From NCBI RefSeq assembly GCF_000188695.1, contig NW_004754929.1, positions 1,365,537-1,408,036 on the forward strand: a stretch of DNA of 42,500 nucleotides. The letters are read 5' to 3'. This stretch comes from Salpingoeca rosetta (lineage: Eukaryota > Opisthokonta > Choanoflagellata > Craspedida > Salpingoecidae). Position numbers and translations under genes: made by a program. Positions within the stretch are counted from its first letter, which is position 1. Every line of letters starts with the position of its first letter. The notes beneath the pieces were generated by a model that was not told where the DNA came from, did not search any database, and saw only the letters and a program-made list of their open reading frames with translations. Positions 13,992 through 25,819 of this stretch are shown in pieces.

Positions 13992-14075
<84 letters not shown>
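13992..14075. repeat. (CA)42 tract between forkhead and RecD2-like genes
   Basis: A pure run that marks the end of the pyrimidine-rich spacer. Confidence 0.92.
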
Positions 14076-14077
<2 letters not shown>

Positions 14078-14271
14078 CGATGGTGTGCCACAACAACAGC
14101 AACAACAACAACAAAGCACGTGGGTGGCATCGTTGTCAATGAACAAGCCGCTGTGTTCTCGAGTACAACAACAGCAAGCAAGGGAACGCAGAACAGCAAC
14201 AAGCGTTTATGGACATGCATGAGCGAAGCAGAAAGAACACACAAAACACAAGCGGTGATCATGAAAGCGGG

Positions 14272-14466
14272 TCAACGGGCGAGGTGGGGTGCGAGCGCAT
14301 GTGTGGTGTTGATGGCGTGTCGCCAGGCCGCATGCTGCCCAACACAGATGACGAGCCGGCGTGCGCGGGTGACGCCCGTGTAGAGGAGATTGCGGTTCAG
14401 GAACGAGGCGTGCTCCATCGTCAGCGGAATCACAACAGCCGGGAACTCAGACCCCTGCCCAGAGGG

Positions 14467-14565
<99 letters not shown>

Positions 14566-14568
14566 TGA

Positions 14569-14611
<43 letters not shown>

Positions 14612-14668
14612 AGTGAGAGAGAGAGAGAGTGTGTGTGTGTGTGTGGGAGTGAGTGAGTGAGTGAGTGA

Positions 14669-14707
<39 letters not shown>

Positions 14708-15356
14708 AGTGAGTGAGTGAGTGAGTGAGTGTGTGTGTGTGTGTACGTAAGCAAGTGGAAATGTGCGTTCAGATGCGCGTGCTTGCACGCGTGCAGGAAC
14801 AAGGTAGGTTGGATCAATGCCAATCAGAGACACGCAAGCACCCAACCTGTGCCTTGTGGATGGTGATGGCATATCCGAGTGCAAGCGTATCAAGATCAAA
14901 TGGGCTGTACCCAACAATCACATCGCCCTCGTGCAGGTTTGATGTTTGTCCGCGATCGAACTGAACATCCAGCACGTGGTGCCGCTGTCATCACCAGCGT
15001 CATCATGGTGGTGGCAGCAGCGGTGGTGGTGAGTGTGTCGCGGTGACGAACGGCCCAGCAGCGTGTGTGTTGTGTGGAAACTGTGGTAACTGTGGAAACT
15101 CGTGGGGTGGTGGTCGCACGGTGGCAGCGTGTGGAAACTGTGACACACATGTGGCCCACCTTGTTGGGAATGGAGACGACTTGGCCCATTTCGCCGTTGT
15201 ACACGTCCTTCTCCCTATTGTTCACCGTTTGAATCACCTGCACCCGCGGGTTGATTTTGAGATGACAAGGGATTTGAGGTGGGAGAGCGCGATCGGCAGA
15301 ACACGAAAGTCCCGCTAATGTAAGGGCAGCAGGCACACATGCGCAAAAGGCAATCC

Positions 15357-15431
<75 letters not shown>

Positions 15432-15847
15432 TGTCTGAGAGGCGAAAGCCGTGTCTGTTGATGGTGCGCTGGTCCTTGTCCTCGGCCATGTCCACAAATG
15501 CCCCCTGCAACATCGTGTTGAGCTGACGGGAGCTTGCAAGCCCGCGCTGGCGAAGCGGCGTCAGCACCTGGTTGAGTGGAGACAACGCACGGTGGAGCAA
15601 AACAGCAGGGATGTGGGCCGAGGGCGAGGATGTTGAACGGTAAGGGGGTGGTGAACGATCAGCATGGGTTGTGGCGACGACGCAACGTGTGCTGGCATGG
15701 GAAGAAGAAGCGTTAATGCACCGTCACATGCAATGGCGTCATGACGAAATGAGACAGAATAGGGGAGGGTGCGGGGGGGGGGCGTGGTTGTCTCGCACCT
15801 GAATGTCTTTCAGAGGATCAAACCCAAACTGGTCAGGAATCTGTTTC

Positions 15848-15904
<57 letters not shown>

Positions 15905-18900
15905 ACACACACACGTGCACAGGGAACGTTGATGAGTGGGCACAGCAGTGTCATGGTGCCACATATGTATGTTTGTACAAGAGTGTGTATGTATGTGCGT
16001 GTGTATGCGTGTGTGTGTATGTATATGTGTGTGTGCCAAGCAACGCATGCTTCTGCTGCACACCTCTTGCGTGACAAGTTCAACGACGCGAGTTGGAATG
16101 TCTTTATCCTGTCATAAACAAGGTTGAGGTGAATATAGGCACGATGGACATTGGAAAGCAAAGTTGGGGGTGAGCAGAACGAAGAAACACTCAAACGTAC
16201 ATGCGCAAGCACACACACACACACACACACACTCCCCATACCACATTGGTACACATGCAAACGCACTCACGCTCACTCACGTTACAGAAGAGGAAGGCAA
16301 AGTCTGTGTGGTCGGACGGGAGGCGATCAAGGACGTCAATCTCCACGCGTCCGCTCGCAATCTCGCGCGAAACAGTCTGGATGCGCGAATTGTTTGCTTG
16401 CTGCCTGTGAACCTCTGTGAGCCTGACAGGCGAAATGTCGAGCGTTTGCGCAACATTGAAGATGCCGCACGCCCCAATCTGCATGGTGTGTATGTGTGCG
16501 TGTGTATGTGTGTGAGTGTATGTGAGCCTGTGCGTGTGTGGAGTTGAGAAGGAAGAGAAGGGGGAGCATTACGTGCAAGCAATGGAGGTATGGGTATGGG
16601 CAAGTGGGCGTTGCAAGTGGGTGTTGCATATGCTGGCGGATACCGGCGGGAGCTGGTCTGGATCACCGATGAAGTAGATGGCCGTTCGCGGGGACAGGCA
16701 CCTTTCGCATTCACATTGACACACAATGAAACCAGCACGTCTCAGTGAGGAGGGTGGGGGTTAGGCACGATGACAGCTACGGCAGCAGCAGTGAACCAAG
16801 CGCAGACACCAGCCACGTCCACAGTGAACCGCACACGCCATAACACAGTGCACGCCATCCTCACAGCACAGCGCAACCACTGACTTGAGGAGCGGGTATG
16901 CCATTTCCACGCTGAGCATCGACGCTTCATCAACAATGAGGGCGTCGACGTCATCCACTTTCGGTTTCAGTGATGCCGGTGGCTCAACGTCCCAGTACAT
17001 GCCTGCAAGTGCACATGCACGTGTCGCATGTGTTGTGTGTGAGTGTGGATGGGCATGTGTGCTCTCATGTCAATTGTAATTACATACGCATGTGTGTTTG
17101 TGTGTCCATGTGCGCGCCGACGCATGCCTTGTTGTGCTCTGCTTGTGTGTGCGAGTGAGCAATGCGGTCGCCCAAGAGCTTTGTCAGTGCAACAGGGACA
17201 CACCGAGGCGGGCAAAGGAGTGGATAGTGGTTGCCTTCTCTGAGCTGCGCATGAGGGCGGAGGTGATGCGAGTGGCAGCACGACCCGTCGGTGCAACAAG
17301 GCGCACCGTCTTGTTCGCCGCCCTGGACGTGTGTGTGAAGGGTTAAGGGTCAGCGGTGTGGATGTTTGACTTACGCAGCAACCAGACGACACGCAAACGC
17401 AAACACACACACACACACACAGAAGCGCTGGGCGTATGGACTCACTCGAGGGCGCTGACGAGGCCGGCGATGAGCGTGGTCTTGCCTGTGCCGGGGAAAC
17501 CGGTAAGAATGCCAACATTGCAGCGGAGAAGAGATTTGACGGCGTTCTGCTGCGATGGCGACAGCAGATAGATGGCAGGGTGCCCCTCTAGCCGCAGCTG
17601 TGGACGGAAAAGGGGTGTGTGTGTGTGTGTGTGTGTTGGTGTGTTGGTGTGTGTGTGTGTTGGTGAGTGAGGTTGCAACAATGGGTGAGAGAGGTGGTGG
17701 ATGACGGGCTTGAATGGCACCGGAAACGTAAGTCATCATTGCGCTCAGAACACAGCAAGCGAACACACGCGTGTGCACAGCAGAGACATGAGTGCACATG
17801 CGAGACAAATGCAGAACCACATACGTCATTGACATCCCACGGCGGTGAGAGGCTTGCACGCTTCTTCAAGTCGGAGGAGACAAAGGTGAGCATCTTGTTG
17901 AGTCGCGTGCGCTGAACGGTTGACGGCTGTGGAGCATCGAGAAGCAACATATCGTCACCACGATTGCCGATGCTGCTGCTGTCACTGATGTCCTGGTCAT
18001 CCATGTCGTCGTGGAAGTGCTCGTCGAGACCAAACGCATCGAGATCATCGTCAGCAGCAAACGGGTCGTCACCGATAGCATCATCCGCAGCAGCACCCAC
18101 GTGAGCGCCGCTTGCGTTGTGCTCATGCGCCCCCGCTTCGGCACTGCCGTAGTTGCCATCTGTCGTTGTGTCAGCAGCACTGACGTGGAAGTTGGTGTCA
18201 GTGGCGCCATTTGCACCCGTGTGGCCACGACCGCTGTCGCTGCTGGTGTGCGAGACGATGAGCTCGGCGCTGTTGTTGATGATGCGGTGGATTGCCTCTT
18301 TCGTCACGCCCTCCTGGCCATCAAGACGCCTGCAGTGGAAACAGGGAGCGTACGGTGTGCAGTGAGTGCGGTGTGAGATGCGCCGACGCAATGACATACG
18401 AAAGACATGAAGGGGAGGGGGGAACAACCATGCCGCATTCATCACCGGCCTTGCACACACACACGCACACCACACACACACACACACACCACACACACAC
18501 ACACACACAATCACCTGCACACACACGCAATCACCTGCGCACACGTACAATCACGCATGGCTCACTTCATGACGTAGGAGGTGAGCTGGCTGAGCGTGAG
18601 GGAGGATTTGCCTGCAAGCTCGTCGTGGCGCAGGGCACTGAGGCAATGCCCCTCCATGATGTCATCAAGCGAAGGGGGCGTGTCGCGGTTCATCGTCGCC
18701 AGCCGCTGCACAGCCACCATGGGCAGATAGTTGTCCAGCGCAAGCACGCTGGTGGTGGTGGTGGTGTATGTGTGTGTGGTGGTGGTGTATGTGATTGTGT
18801 GTGTGGGGGGGGGGGATGGCGTTTGGAGAGCGTTAGGAAACCGAAAACGCTTGGCGCGCATATTTAAACGTACACACAGACACACAGACAGGTAGATCGA

Positions 18901-18936
18901 CTGGCAAACAGACAGACAGACAGACACAGACAGACA

Positions 18937-18999
<63 letters not shown>

Positions 19000-19441
19000 G
19001 AGGCGGTACCAGTATGGGTTTCGCAGGAGGACGGCCTTTGCATCTTTCCCAAACTTTTCGTACAGCTCTTGCGAGCAGAGCAAGATGTAGTACTCCTCGA
19101 CACCAAGACCCGCACACGCCAGCAGCATCAGCCGCTGTGTGTAGCGACCATCGTGTGGTGTGGTGTGATGATGGATTGTGATGGATTGTGATGTGAGTTG
19201 ATGTAACGATGTGTTGTGGTGGACGTGGCACAGGGCGAGATGTAGCGTGACAAGCTCAAACGAACGCACAAAACTATGCAGCCACACACGCATAGTGATG
19301 GTCAGACAGACAAACGAACCACAAGGGAGCGAAGCGTTTTGACGCGCATCCATTTCTCCTCAATGCCCAGCTGCACACACCGCGATAGGGTGAGTGAGTG
19401 AGTGAGTGAGTGAGTGAGTGAGTGAGTGAGTGAGTGAGTGA

Positions 19442-19521
<80 letters not shown>

Positions 19522-20201
19522 TTCAAAGGGTGCTGTGGGCGATGTAGGAACGCGAAATGCGCCCATCAACCCACGAGATAGTGGCGTCATGTGCAGGGTT
19601 GCACGCACCTCCCTGACGTATGGAATGGACTGCAGACCACCGCTCTCAATGAGCTCAAACACAGACACATTCGCCTTCTGTGCTGCCTCCACAATACGCA
19701 GTGCACGACGATGCTTCACCCCCTGATGGCAGTGGTGGTGAATGGTGGTGAATGGTGGTGAATGGTGGTGAATGGTGGTGGTTGAGCGCGAAGAAGAATG
19801 GTGCTGTCAAGCAAAGCACCGGGACGCTCTCACAGGCACGCAGACGCAGACACACACACGCACACAACAAGCAAAGGGACCTTGAAGTGGAGGAGGAACT
19901 TGTACGGGTCTCCGATGGACCGATCAAGTTCTTCGAGTAGAAGATGATTCTGATCGCGCGCAGCGTCCTTCCATTCCTTTGTGCTGAACTCCCCGCCAAA
20001 CTTGTCGCCGACGTGCACGCACCACTTTGTGCCGTCCTCGCTGATCTGCCACGACCCGCGCACGCGGATGGCCTCCGACAGGTAGATGGGCGGCGACACG
20101 GCGTGGCAGTCAACCTTCTGCTCCGTGGGCACGCGGGGGGGGGGAAGCAAGGGCGCACGTGCGTATGTGTATGAGGGAGGGAGAGAGAGTGTGAATGAGA
20201 A

Positions 20202-20241
<40 letters not shown>

Positions 20242-21250
20242 TGTGTGTGAGTGAGTGAGTGAGGGAGGAGGGAGGGAGTGAGTGAGTGTGTGTGTGTGTG
20301 TCTGTGTGTGTGCGTGTGTGTGTGTGTGTGTGGGATGTGGGGCGTACACCGATATATACAGGCATCACAGGCAATGCACATGTGCCATCGTGCATGGCGT
20401 GCACAAGATCGCAACACAAATACAGCACACGCGCACATAAGCAAGCACGTCGTACCCCGTGCTCCGTGTCCAGTTCCAGTACGGTGGCGCCAAGAGCGCG
20501 CTTGGGTCGGATCACATTGCACACGCGTGCAACAAGGTCCACAGGCTCGCCGGGACGCCGCGCGACTGTCTCCTTGACCGGCGTGAGCTTGTCTGGCGGC
20601 TTTGGGGCAGCCAGAGGCGGCGGTGGCGCTTGAGGGCCCGACGATGGAACGGCGACATCTGCAGCCGCACCTGCCGCTGACACGGGCACCGCACTGCCTT
20701 GGTCGGTCTGCTTGATGCGCAGAGTAAGGTTTGCGTATGGGGCCTCAAATTGGTTGGGCTGTGCATTGAACCAGCGCACTTGCCGCTGATGGCAGTCGGT
20801 GTGGCGCTGCTGGTGTCTGTGGTGCGGTTGGTGGTGGTGGTGGTGGTATTGTTGGTGATGATGCGGGTGCAAGTGCTGTTGACGGTGGTGGTGACGAGGC
20901 AGGGCCGTCAGTGGCTGTGACAGGCGATGGTGACTGTGAAAGTGCCGTGTGTTTCGGTGATGGAGCTGGTGCAACGGTGAGTGTCGTAGACGGGCGCTGT
21001 GGCCAGGACACGCCTTGCTTCCTTGCCAAGGGTTGCCAATACCAGCTGACGTAGCGCTGGGTGCTTGAATGTGTCTGCGCAAGTGCGCAGGACCAGTGCA
21101 GGTGGTGCTGGTGCTGCTGGTTGCAAGCGCGGATGCACGGCAGTGTGCGTGGCTTCCAGCTGTGGTTCTGGCCAAGCTGCGGACAGTGCCGACCACAGGG
21201 AGGCGAAAGGCGAGCAGCTGTCCAGCTGCGGCCTGCTTCAACGCGGCCAT
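14272..21250 (-). CDS. recD2: RecD2-type SF1B DNA helicase, possibly mitochondrial
   Basis: Eighteen exons join in phase to 1098 residues: 20456-21250, 19881-20120, 19609-19722, 19320-19370, 19010-19134, 18566-18748, 17825-18329, 17446-17597, 17204-17322, 16870-17002, 16644-16701, 16281-16478, 16064-16108, 15799-15840, 15430-15567, 15160-15237, 14847-14984 and 14272-14454. The order is that of bacterial RecD2: an OB-like strand region ([14 protein letters not shown]), helix-hairpin-helix region ([14 protein letters not shown]), a helical segment ending LLRNPYW, then the helicase. Helicase motifs: GFPGTGKTT (704-712), APTGRAA (732-738), VDEASML (784-790), [15 protein letters not shown] (845-851), [13 protein letters not shown] (1031-1043), [10 protein letters not shown]. 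RecD2 enzymes unwind DNA 5' to 3'. The first about 40 residues are Arg/Leu/Ala-rich without acids, like a mitochondrial presequence. A His-rich linker (exon 1) and an acidic insert (exon 7) are extra. The junctions 16870/16701 and 20120 are the least certain; HELB, the animal relative, fits less well. Confidence 0.9.
14469..14743. repeat. Compound (GT)n/(GAGT)n tract in RecD2-like intron 17
   Basis: Alternating blocks of (GT)n, (GAGT)n and (GA)n over 275 bp. It separates the KAQ and GSEF halves of helicase motif V. Confidence 0.9.
19390..19520. repeat. (GAGT)n then (GT)n in RecD2-like intron 3
   Basis: Fourteen or so GTGA units are followed by about 75 bp of (GT)n. Confidence 0.9.
19731..19781. 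repeat. 10-bp minisatellite, unit AATGGTGGTG
   Basis: Four perfect decamers at 19741-19780 plus a partial unit before them, just upstream of RecD2-like exon 3. Confidence 0.85.
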
Positions 21251-21766
21251 GGAATCGGAAGCTTCCACGTTGTTGTGTGTGCCACACGACGACAACAACA
21301 GCAGCAGCGTGGAATGAAAACACAGCACACAAGCAAGCAAGAAGCCAACGAGAGAGAACAGAGGGCAAGGCGGCGACAAGGAAAAAAAAAAAAGTGGGCA
21401 CGAGCAAGAAGGCGAGTGATGAACAAGAAGGAAGCGAGTGCAGCTGTGTGTACTCAGTCGCCCTGTTGATGCTCGGCTGGCTGCCTACTGTGTACAGATG
21501 GGAGGCGAGGCAACAGGACGTGGGGCACAGACACCCAAGCAATGCGTGGTGGAACAAAGCACACAACAGCGGCGTGTTTGTTGGCTGTGTGAAGCTGCAG
21601 TTTATGCTGTCGTGACGACCACGCCATATCCACGACGCTGCCACGTCCTTCACACACACCGCTAATTCACAACACTGTTGCTTGCTTGGCCGCGCACACT
21701 CATTCACCCACAACAACAGCCAGCCAGGTGACAGATACGACGACATCACATCAGCGAGTCGCAGCT
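21251..21766. promoter_or_regulatory. Divergent spacer between RecD2-like and SRPRA
   Basis: About 0.52 kb shared by two start codons. The RecD2-like frame stays open leftward-to-right as far as 21379, where another in-frame ATG would give a hydrophobic N-terminus; I prefer the 21250 ATG because it is followed by GCC and a presequence-like region. An A12 run lies at about 21382-21393. Confidence 0.45.
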
Positions 21767-21839
21767 ATGCTGGATTTGTTTACCATCTTCACTCAGGGAG
21801 GCCTGGTGCTCTGGTGCTTCCAGGTACCATCTCAAGCGC

Positions 21840-21918
<79 letters not shown>

Positions 21919-22313
21919 CGTGCGTGTGTGCGTGCGTGTGTGCGTGTGTGCGTGTGTGCGTGCGTGCGTGTGTGCGTGTGTGCGTGTGTGTGTGTCTGCA
22001 GCAAACTGTGTTTGAAGGTGTGGCGGTGTAAGTTTCTTGCTGGCTAGCTCGGCTGTTTGATTCAGCTTCAACGGCGTGCATGCACATGCGTTGTCACCCT
22101 TTAACTCCCACGCACACACACACACACGACTCCCAAGGGTCCGGGATTCTTGAGTGGCGACCCAATCAACGGGTTCATTCAGGACGTGCTGGTGGAGGGC
22201 CGCGGTGCCACTGCTGATTCCTACACCGTGCAGAACTACAACATCAAGTACCGCATCGACGCCAACAACAACTTGGTCTTTGCGGTGGGTCTCATATGCG
22301 CGCGCGTGTGTGC

Positions 22314-22375
<62 letters not shown>

Positions 22376-23768
22376 GCGCGTGTGTGTGTGTGCGTGATCA
22401 CTTGTTTGTGTTGTTGTATTTCGGGCTGTGAGGCTGTCCACTTGATGTGCGGTTGTGTGTGCATGTGTGCACTCGCCCTGCGTGACTACACCTGTGTTGC
22501 CTGTTCATCGCTTCTGCCTGCTTTTTTGTTTGCCACTCCAATGTGACGTGGCATTGTCTCGCGTGCTGTGCTTCATTCATGCCATAGGCGGTTTACAACA
22601 AGTCCGTCGAGAGTGAGAGCGGGTACATCGACAACCTACTGAACGTCGTCAAGAAGGACTTTGTCACACGATTTCAAGGTGGGATACCGCTGTCTCGTGA
22701 TGTTCGTGTGCATGCACCGCCAGCTGCCAGTCGGCAGCAGCATCCTGGCTACAACCCCCTTTGTACACACACCAGCATTTCCTTCACATCTGCGCCTTCC
22801 CACTCACCCATGCATCCACTATGTTTGCCCTCACACACACACACACACACACACACTCTCTCTCTCTCTCTCACTCACACACACACACACACACACTCTC
22901 TCTCCTTCTTGGTGATTGTTGCACCAATTCCCCCTGACCCCCGCGCTGTGCAGACGAGTTGCAGCAGGGCACCATTACGGGGCTTGATTACACCAACGTG
23001 TTCCAAAAGGCATTGGGAAAGGCGCAGCAAGACTACGCCGAGGAGGTAAGCACAGACCAACGAGGCGGCGGTCAACGGGGCCGGTAACAATAAGCACCGT
23101 TGCTGACACCTCCCTTGCTTGGTTGCAGTCCGTAGTCTCGTCCTCACCCTTGTGTATTGTCATCCTTCACACGTGCACACGCACATCCACGAACACACCC
23201 ATCCACTCATACATGTTCACCAACACGCGCTGCCATTGCCAGACGTCGCGCGGGATGCGCACGTTTGAGGAGACAGAGCGCTTTGCACACACAGCCAAGG
23301 GCTCCAACCTCACACGCAAAGGTGTGCACTGCCGCACTCTGGCGTTACACGATACGTCACATGTGTGCTGTGGATATGGTTTGATCACTGCTCACGCGGA
23401 CACATGTGTGTGTGCGTATGTGTGTGTGTGTTTGTGTGCGTATGTGTGCGTGCGTGTGCGTGCACAGCACGTGAGCAGCTGCGAAAGGAGCGGCAGCAGG
23501 CGCGTGGCGGGAGTCACGGAGAGGACGAGCTGTCGAGTGGCGAGGGCGACGATGATGACGGCAGCAGCGGTGGGGACGAGGACACGACGACAGGCGGTGA
23601 CGCAACCAAGACCGGCAGTGGCAATGGTCCCGCCGTTTCTGCAGAGGAACAGCGCAGACGCCGCGCACTCGCACTCAAGGTGCCCGCTCGTGTGCGTGTG
23701 CGTGCGTGTATTTGTGTGTGTTTGTGTGAGTGTGTGTGTGTGTGCGTGTGTGTTTGCGTGTGTGTGTG

Positions 23769-23803
<35 letters not shown>

Positions 23804-25721
23804 GTGTTCGCGTGTGTGTTTGTGCACCATCGTTTCGTGGTTTTGGTGGCTACATGGCTGCATCCCGTTTGTGTGATGTTCATGTCGCTAACGCCCCCCT
23901 CCCTCCGTATGCATGCCTTCTCCTTGTCAGAACAAAGGCGTGCGGGGCCGTCGCTCCGGCGGTGGAAAGAAGCCGCGATCAGCGGCGCAGCAGCCATCAT
24001 CATCATCGTCGTCGTCACCAGCCAACCCGCCGCCCCGCAGCCGCGTCAGCACACGCGTCGAGCCAACAAAGGTGAGGGGTGTGGTGTGCGTGCGTGAGCG
24101 ACTGCGTGTTGCAAGGTTCTGTGCACGTGAGTTGTGCGTTGACGAGGTTGCACCCGCGCGAATATTAGCGACACCACATTCACCCCATCCTCCCTCAACG
24201 AACGTCCATCCAATCCATGTGCGCTCCCTGCCTCTCCTCCCCCCTGCCGTACGTTCCTCGCCTCCTGTTCTCCATCATCACCAGCACACGCAGCTGAGCT
24301 ACTGCGACCCCGACGATCGGCCCGAGGCAGCAGACGCCATCAGCGCCGACGACATCGCCGAGGCCGTCAGTTCCCTGCACTTGCTGCTCCAATCTCGCTC
24401 GCATGGTTGTGCGTGGCTGCGTGTGGACGCGTGTTGAGTCCTCTGCGAACCCGCTTGTGCTTCCAATACGTGACCACCACCACCAAAATCGTCACTAGTC
24501 ACCACGATTAATCACCACCACAACCACCTCCTCCCCCCCCCCACAACCACCTCCTCCTCCGCCTCTGGTGTTGCGGGTGCAGAAGCGGCAGGCTGCGCGG
24601 ATGGCGGAGGGCGTGCAGGACGTCGACTTTGGCTTTGACGCCGACGAGGAGCTGCTTGGGCAGGAGGACGGCGATGACGACGGCAACGCAGCCAACGCCT
24701 CCGCCTCAACAACAACAGGCAGCCTCTTTACCCTCTTCAGGAAGTGAGCGCGCTGGTTGCTGGGGTCTGCGTGTGTCATGCGTGTGTGTCAACGTTGGTT
24801 CTGTTCGTTCAGGTTCTCACCACTCTTTGTGTATGTGTGTGTGTGTGCGTGCGTGTGTGTGCAGGATCACGGGCACGTCGGAGATGACGAAGGAAAACGT
24901 CCAGCCCATCCTCGATCAGGTTCGACGCGCGCGCGCGCGCGTGTGTGTGTGTGTGTTTGTACGCCGCTGCAAGCTTTGCACTCGTCTTACTACTATTCTT
25001 GCTCAACCACACATCTCTCGTATCATTAGTTCACATGCCATGTCAATGTTGTCACCATTATCGACAACAGATGCAGCAGCACCTGATGGCGAAGAACGTG
25101 GCAGCAGACGTTGCTGCAAAGGTGTGAACCACACACGCACATGTGCACACACATGCACGCACACATGTACACATTCACACACACGTGCTCGTACAGAGCA
25201 CACTATTCGTACATTTGGGTATGTGTGGCTTGTTCTGTTTTTTGCCAGTTGCTCGCTCCTGCGCAGCATTTGTTGCTCCTCATTCCATGCACTCACGCGC
25301 CCACCGTTTCCATGGTTCCTCGCGCTTTTCCAAACACAACATTGCCGCAACCATAATGCGTGTGTGTGTGTGTGTGTGTGTGCTGCAGCTGTGCGCGTCT
25401 GTGGGGGAGAAGCTTGTGGGGCGCACCAAGGGCACCTTCACCACCATCAAGTCTGTTGTGAAGCAGGCCCTTGAGGAGTCGCTCACGCAGATTCTGTCGC
25501 CCAAGCGCCAGATTGACATCTTGCGGGACGTGCGTGCGGCGCAGCAGGAGGGGCGGCCCTTCAGCATGGTCTTCTGCGGCGTCAACGGTCAGATCCCACA
25601 GCGCCACCGTCATCATCATTACGGCTTCATGGTGGTGGAGGCGGCTATGGCGGTGGTGGCGGTGGTAGTGGTGTGAAGTGAGCCTGAAGTCTTCATATTT
25701 CGTCTTACAAACGCCTGCATG

Positions 25722-25819
<98 letters not shown>

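Larger units (their letters stand above)
12566..14271. other. Convergent spacer, pyrimidine-rich, between forkhead and RecD2-like genes
   Basis: The first 1.4 kb is T/C-rich and almost free of CA repeats, which is unusual here. It may be a long 3' untranslated region of the forkhead mRNA, ending near an ATTAAA at 13939-13944. A pure (CA)n tract follows at 13992-14075. Open frames are only Leu/Ser/Phe-rich and show no domain. Confidence 0.5.

Noticed and set aside
14272..21250. The RecD2-like gene as bacterial contamination
   Set aside because: It has 17 introns with the same GT/AG and TG-rich style as its neighbours and sits between eukaryotic genes.
14272..21250. The RecD2-like gene as a HELB orthologue
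   Set aside because: The OB, helix-hairpin-helix and NPYW-type segments and motifs [15 protein letters not shown] and KAQGSEFP follow RecD2 more closely; a tree is still needed.
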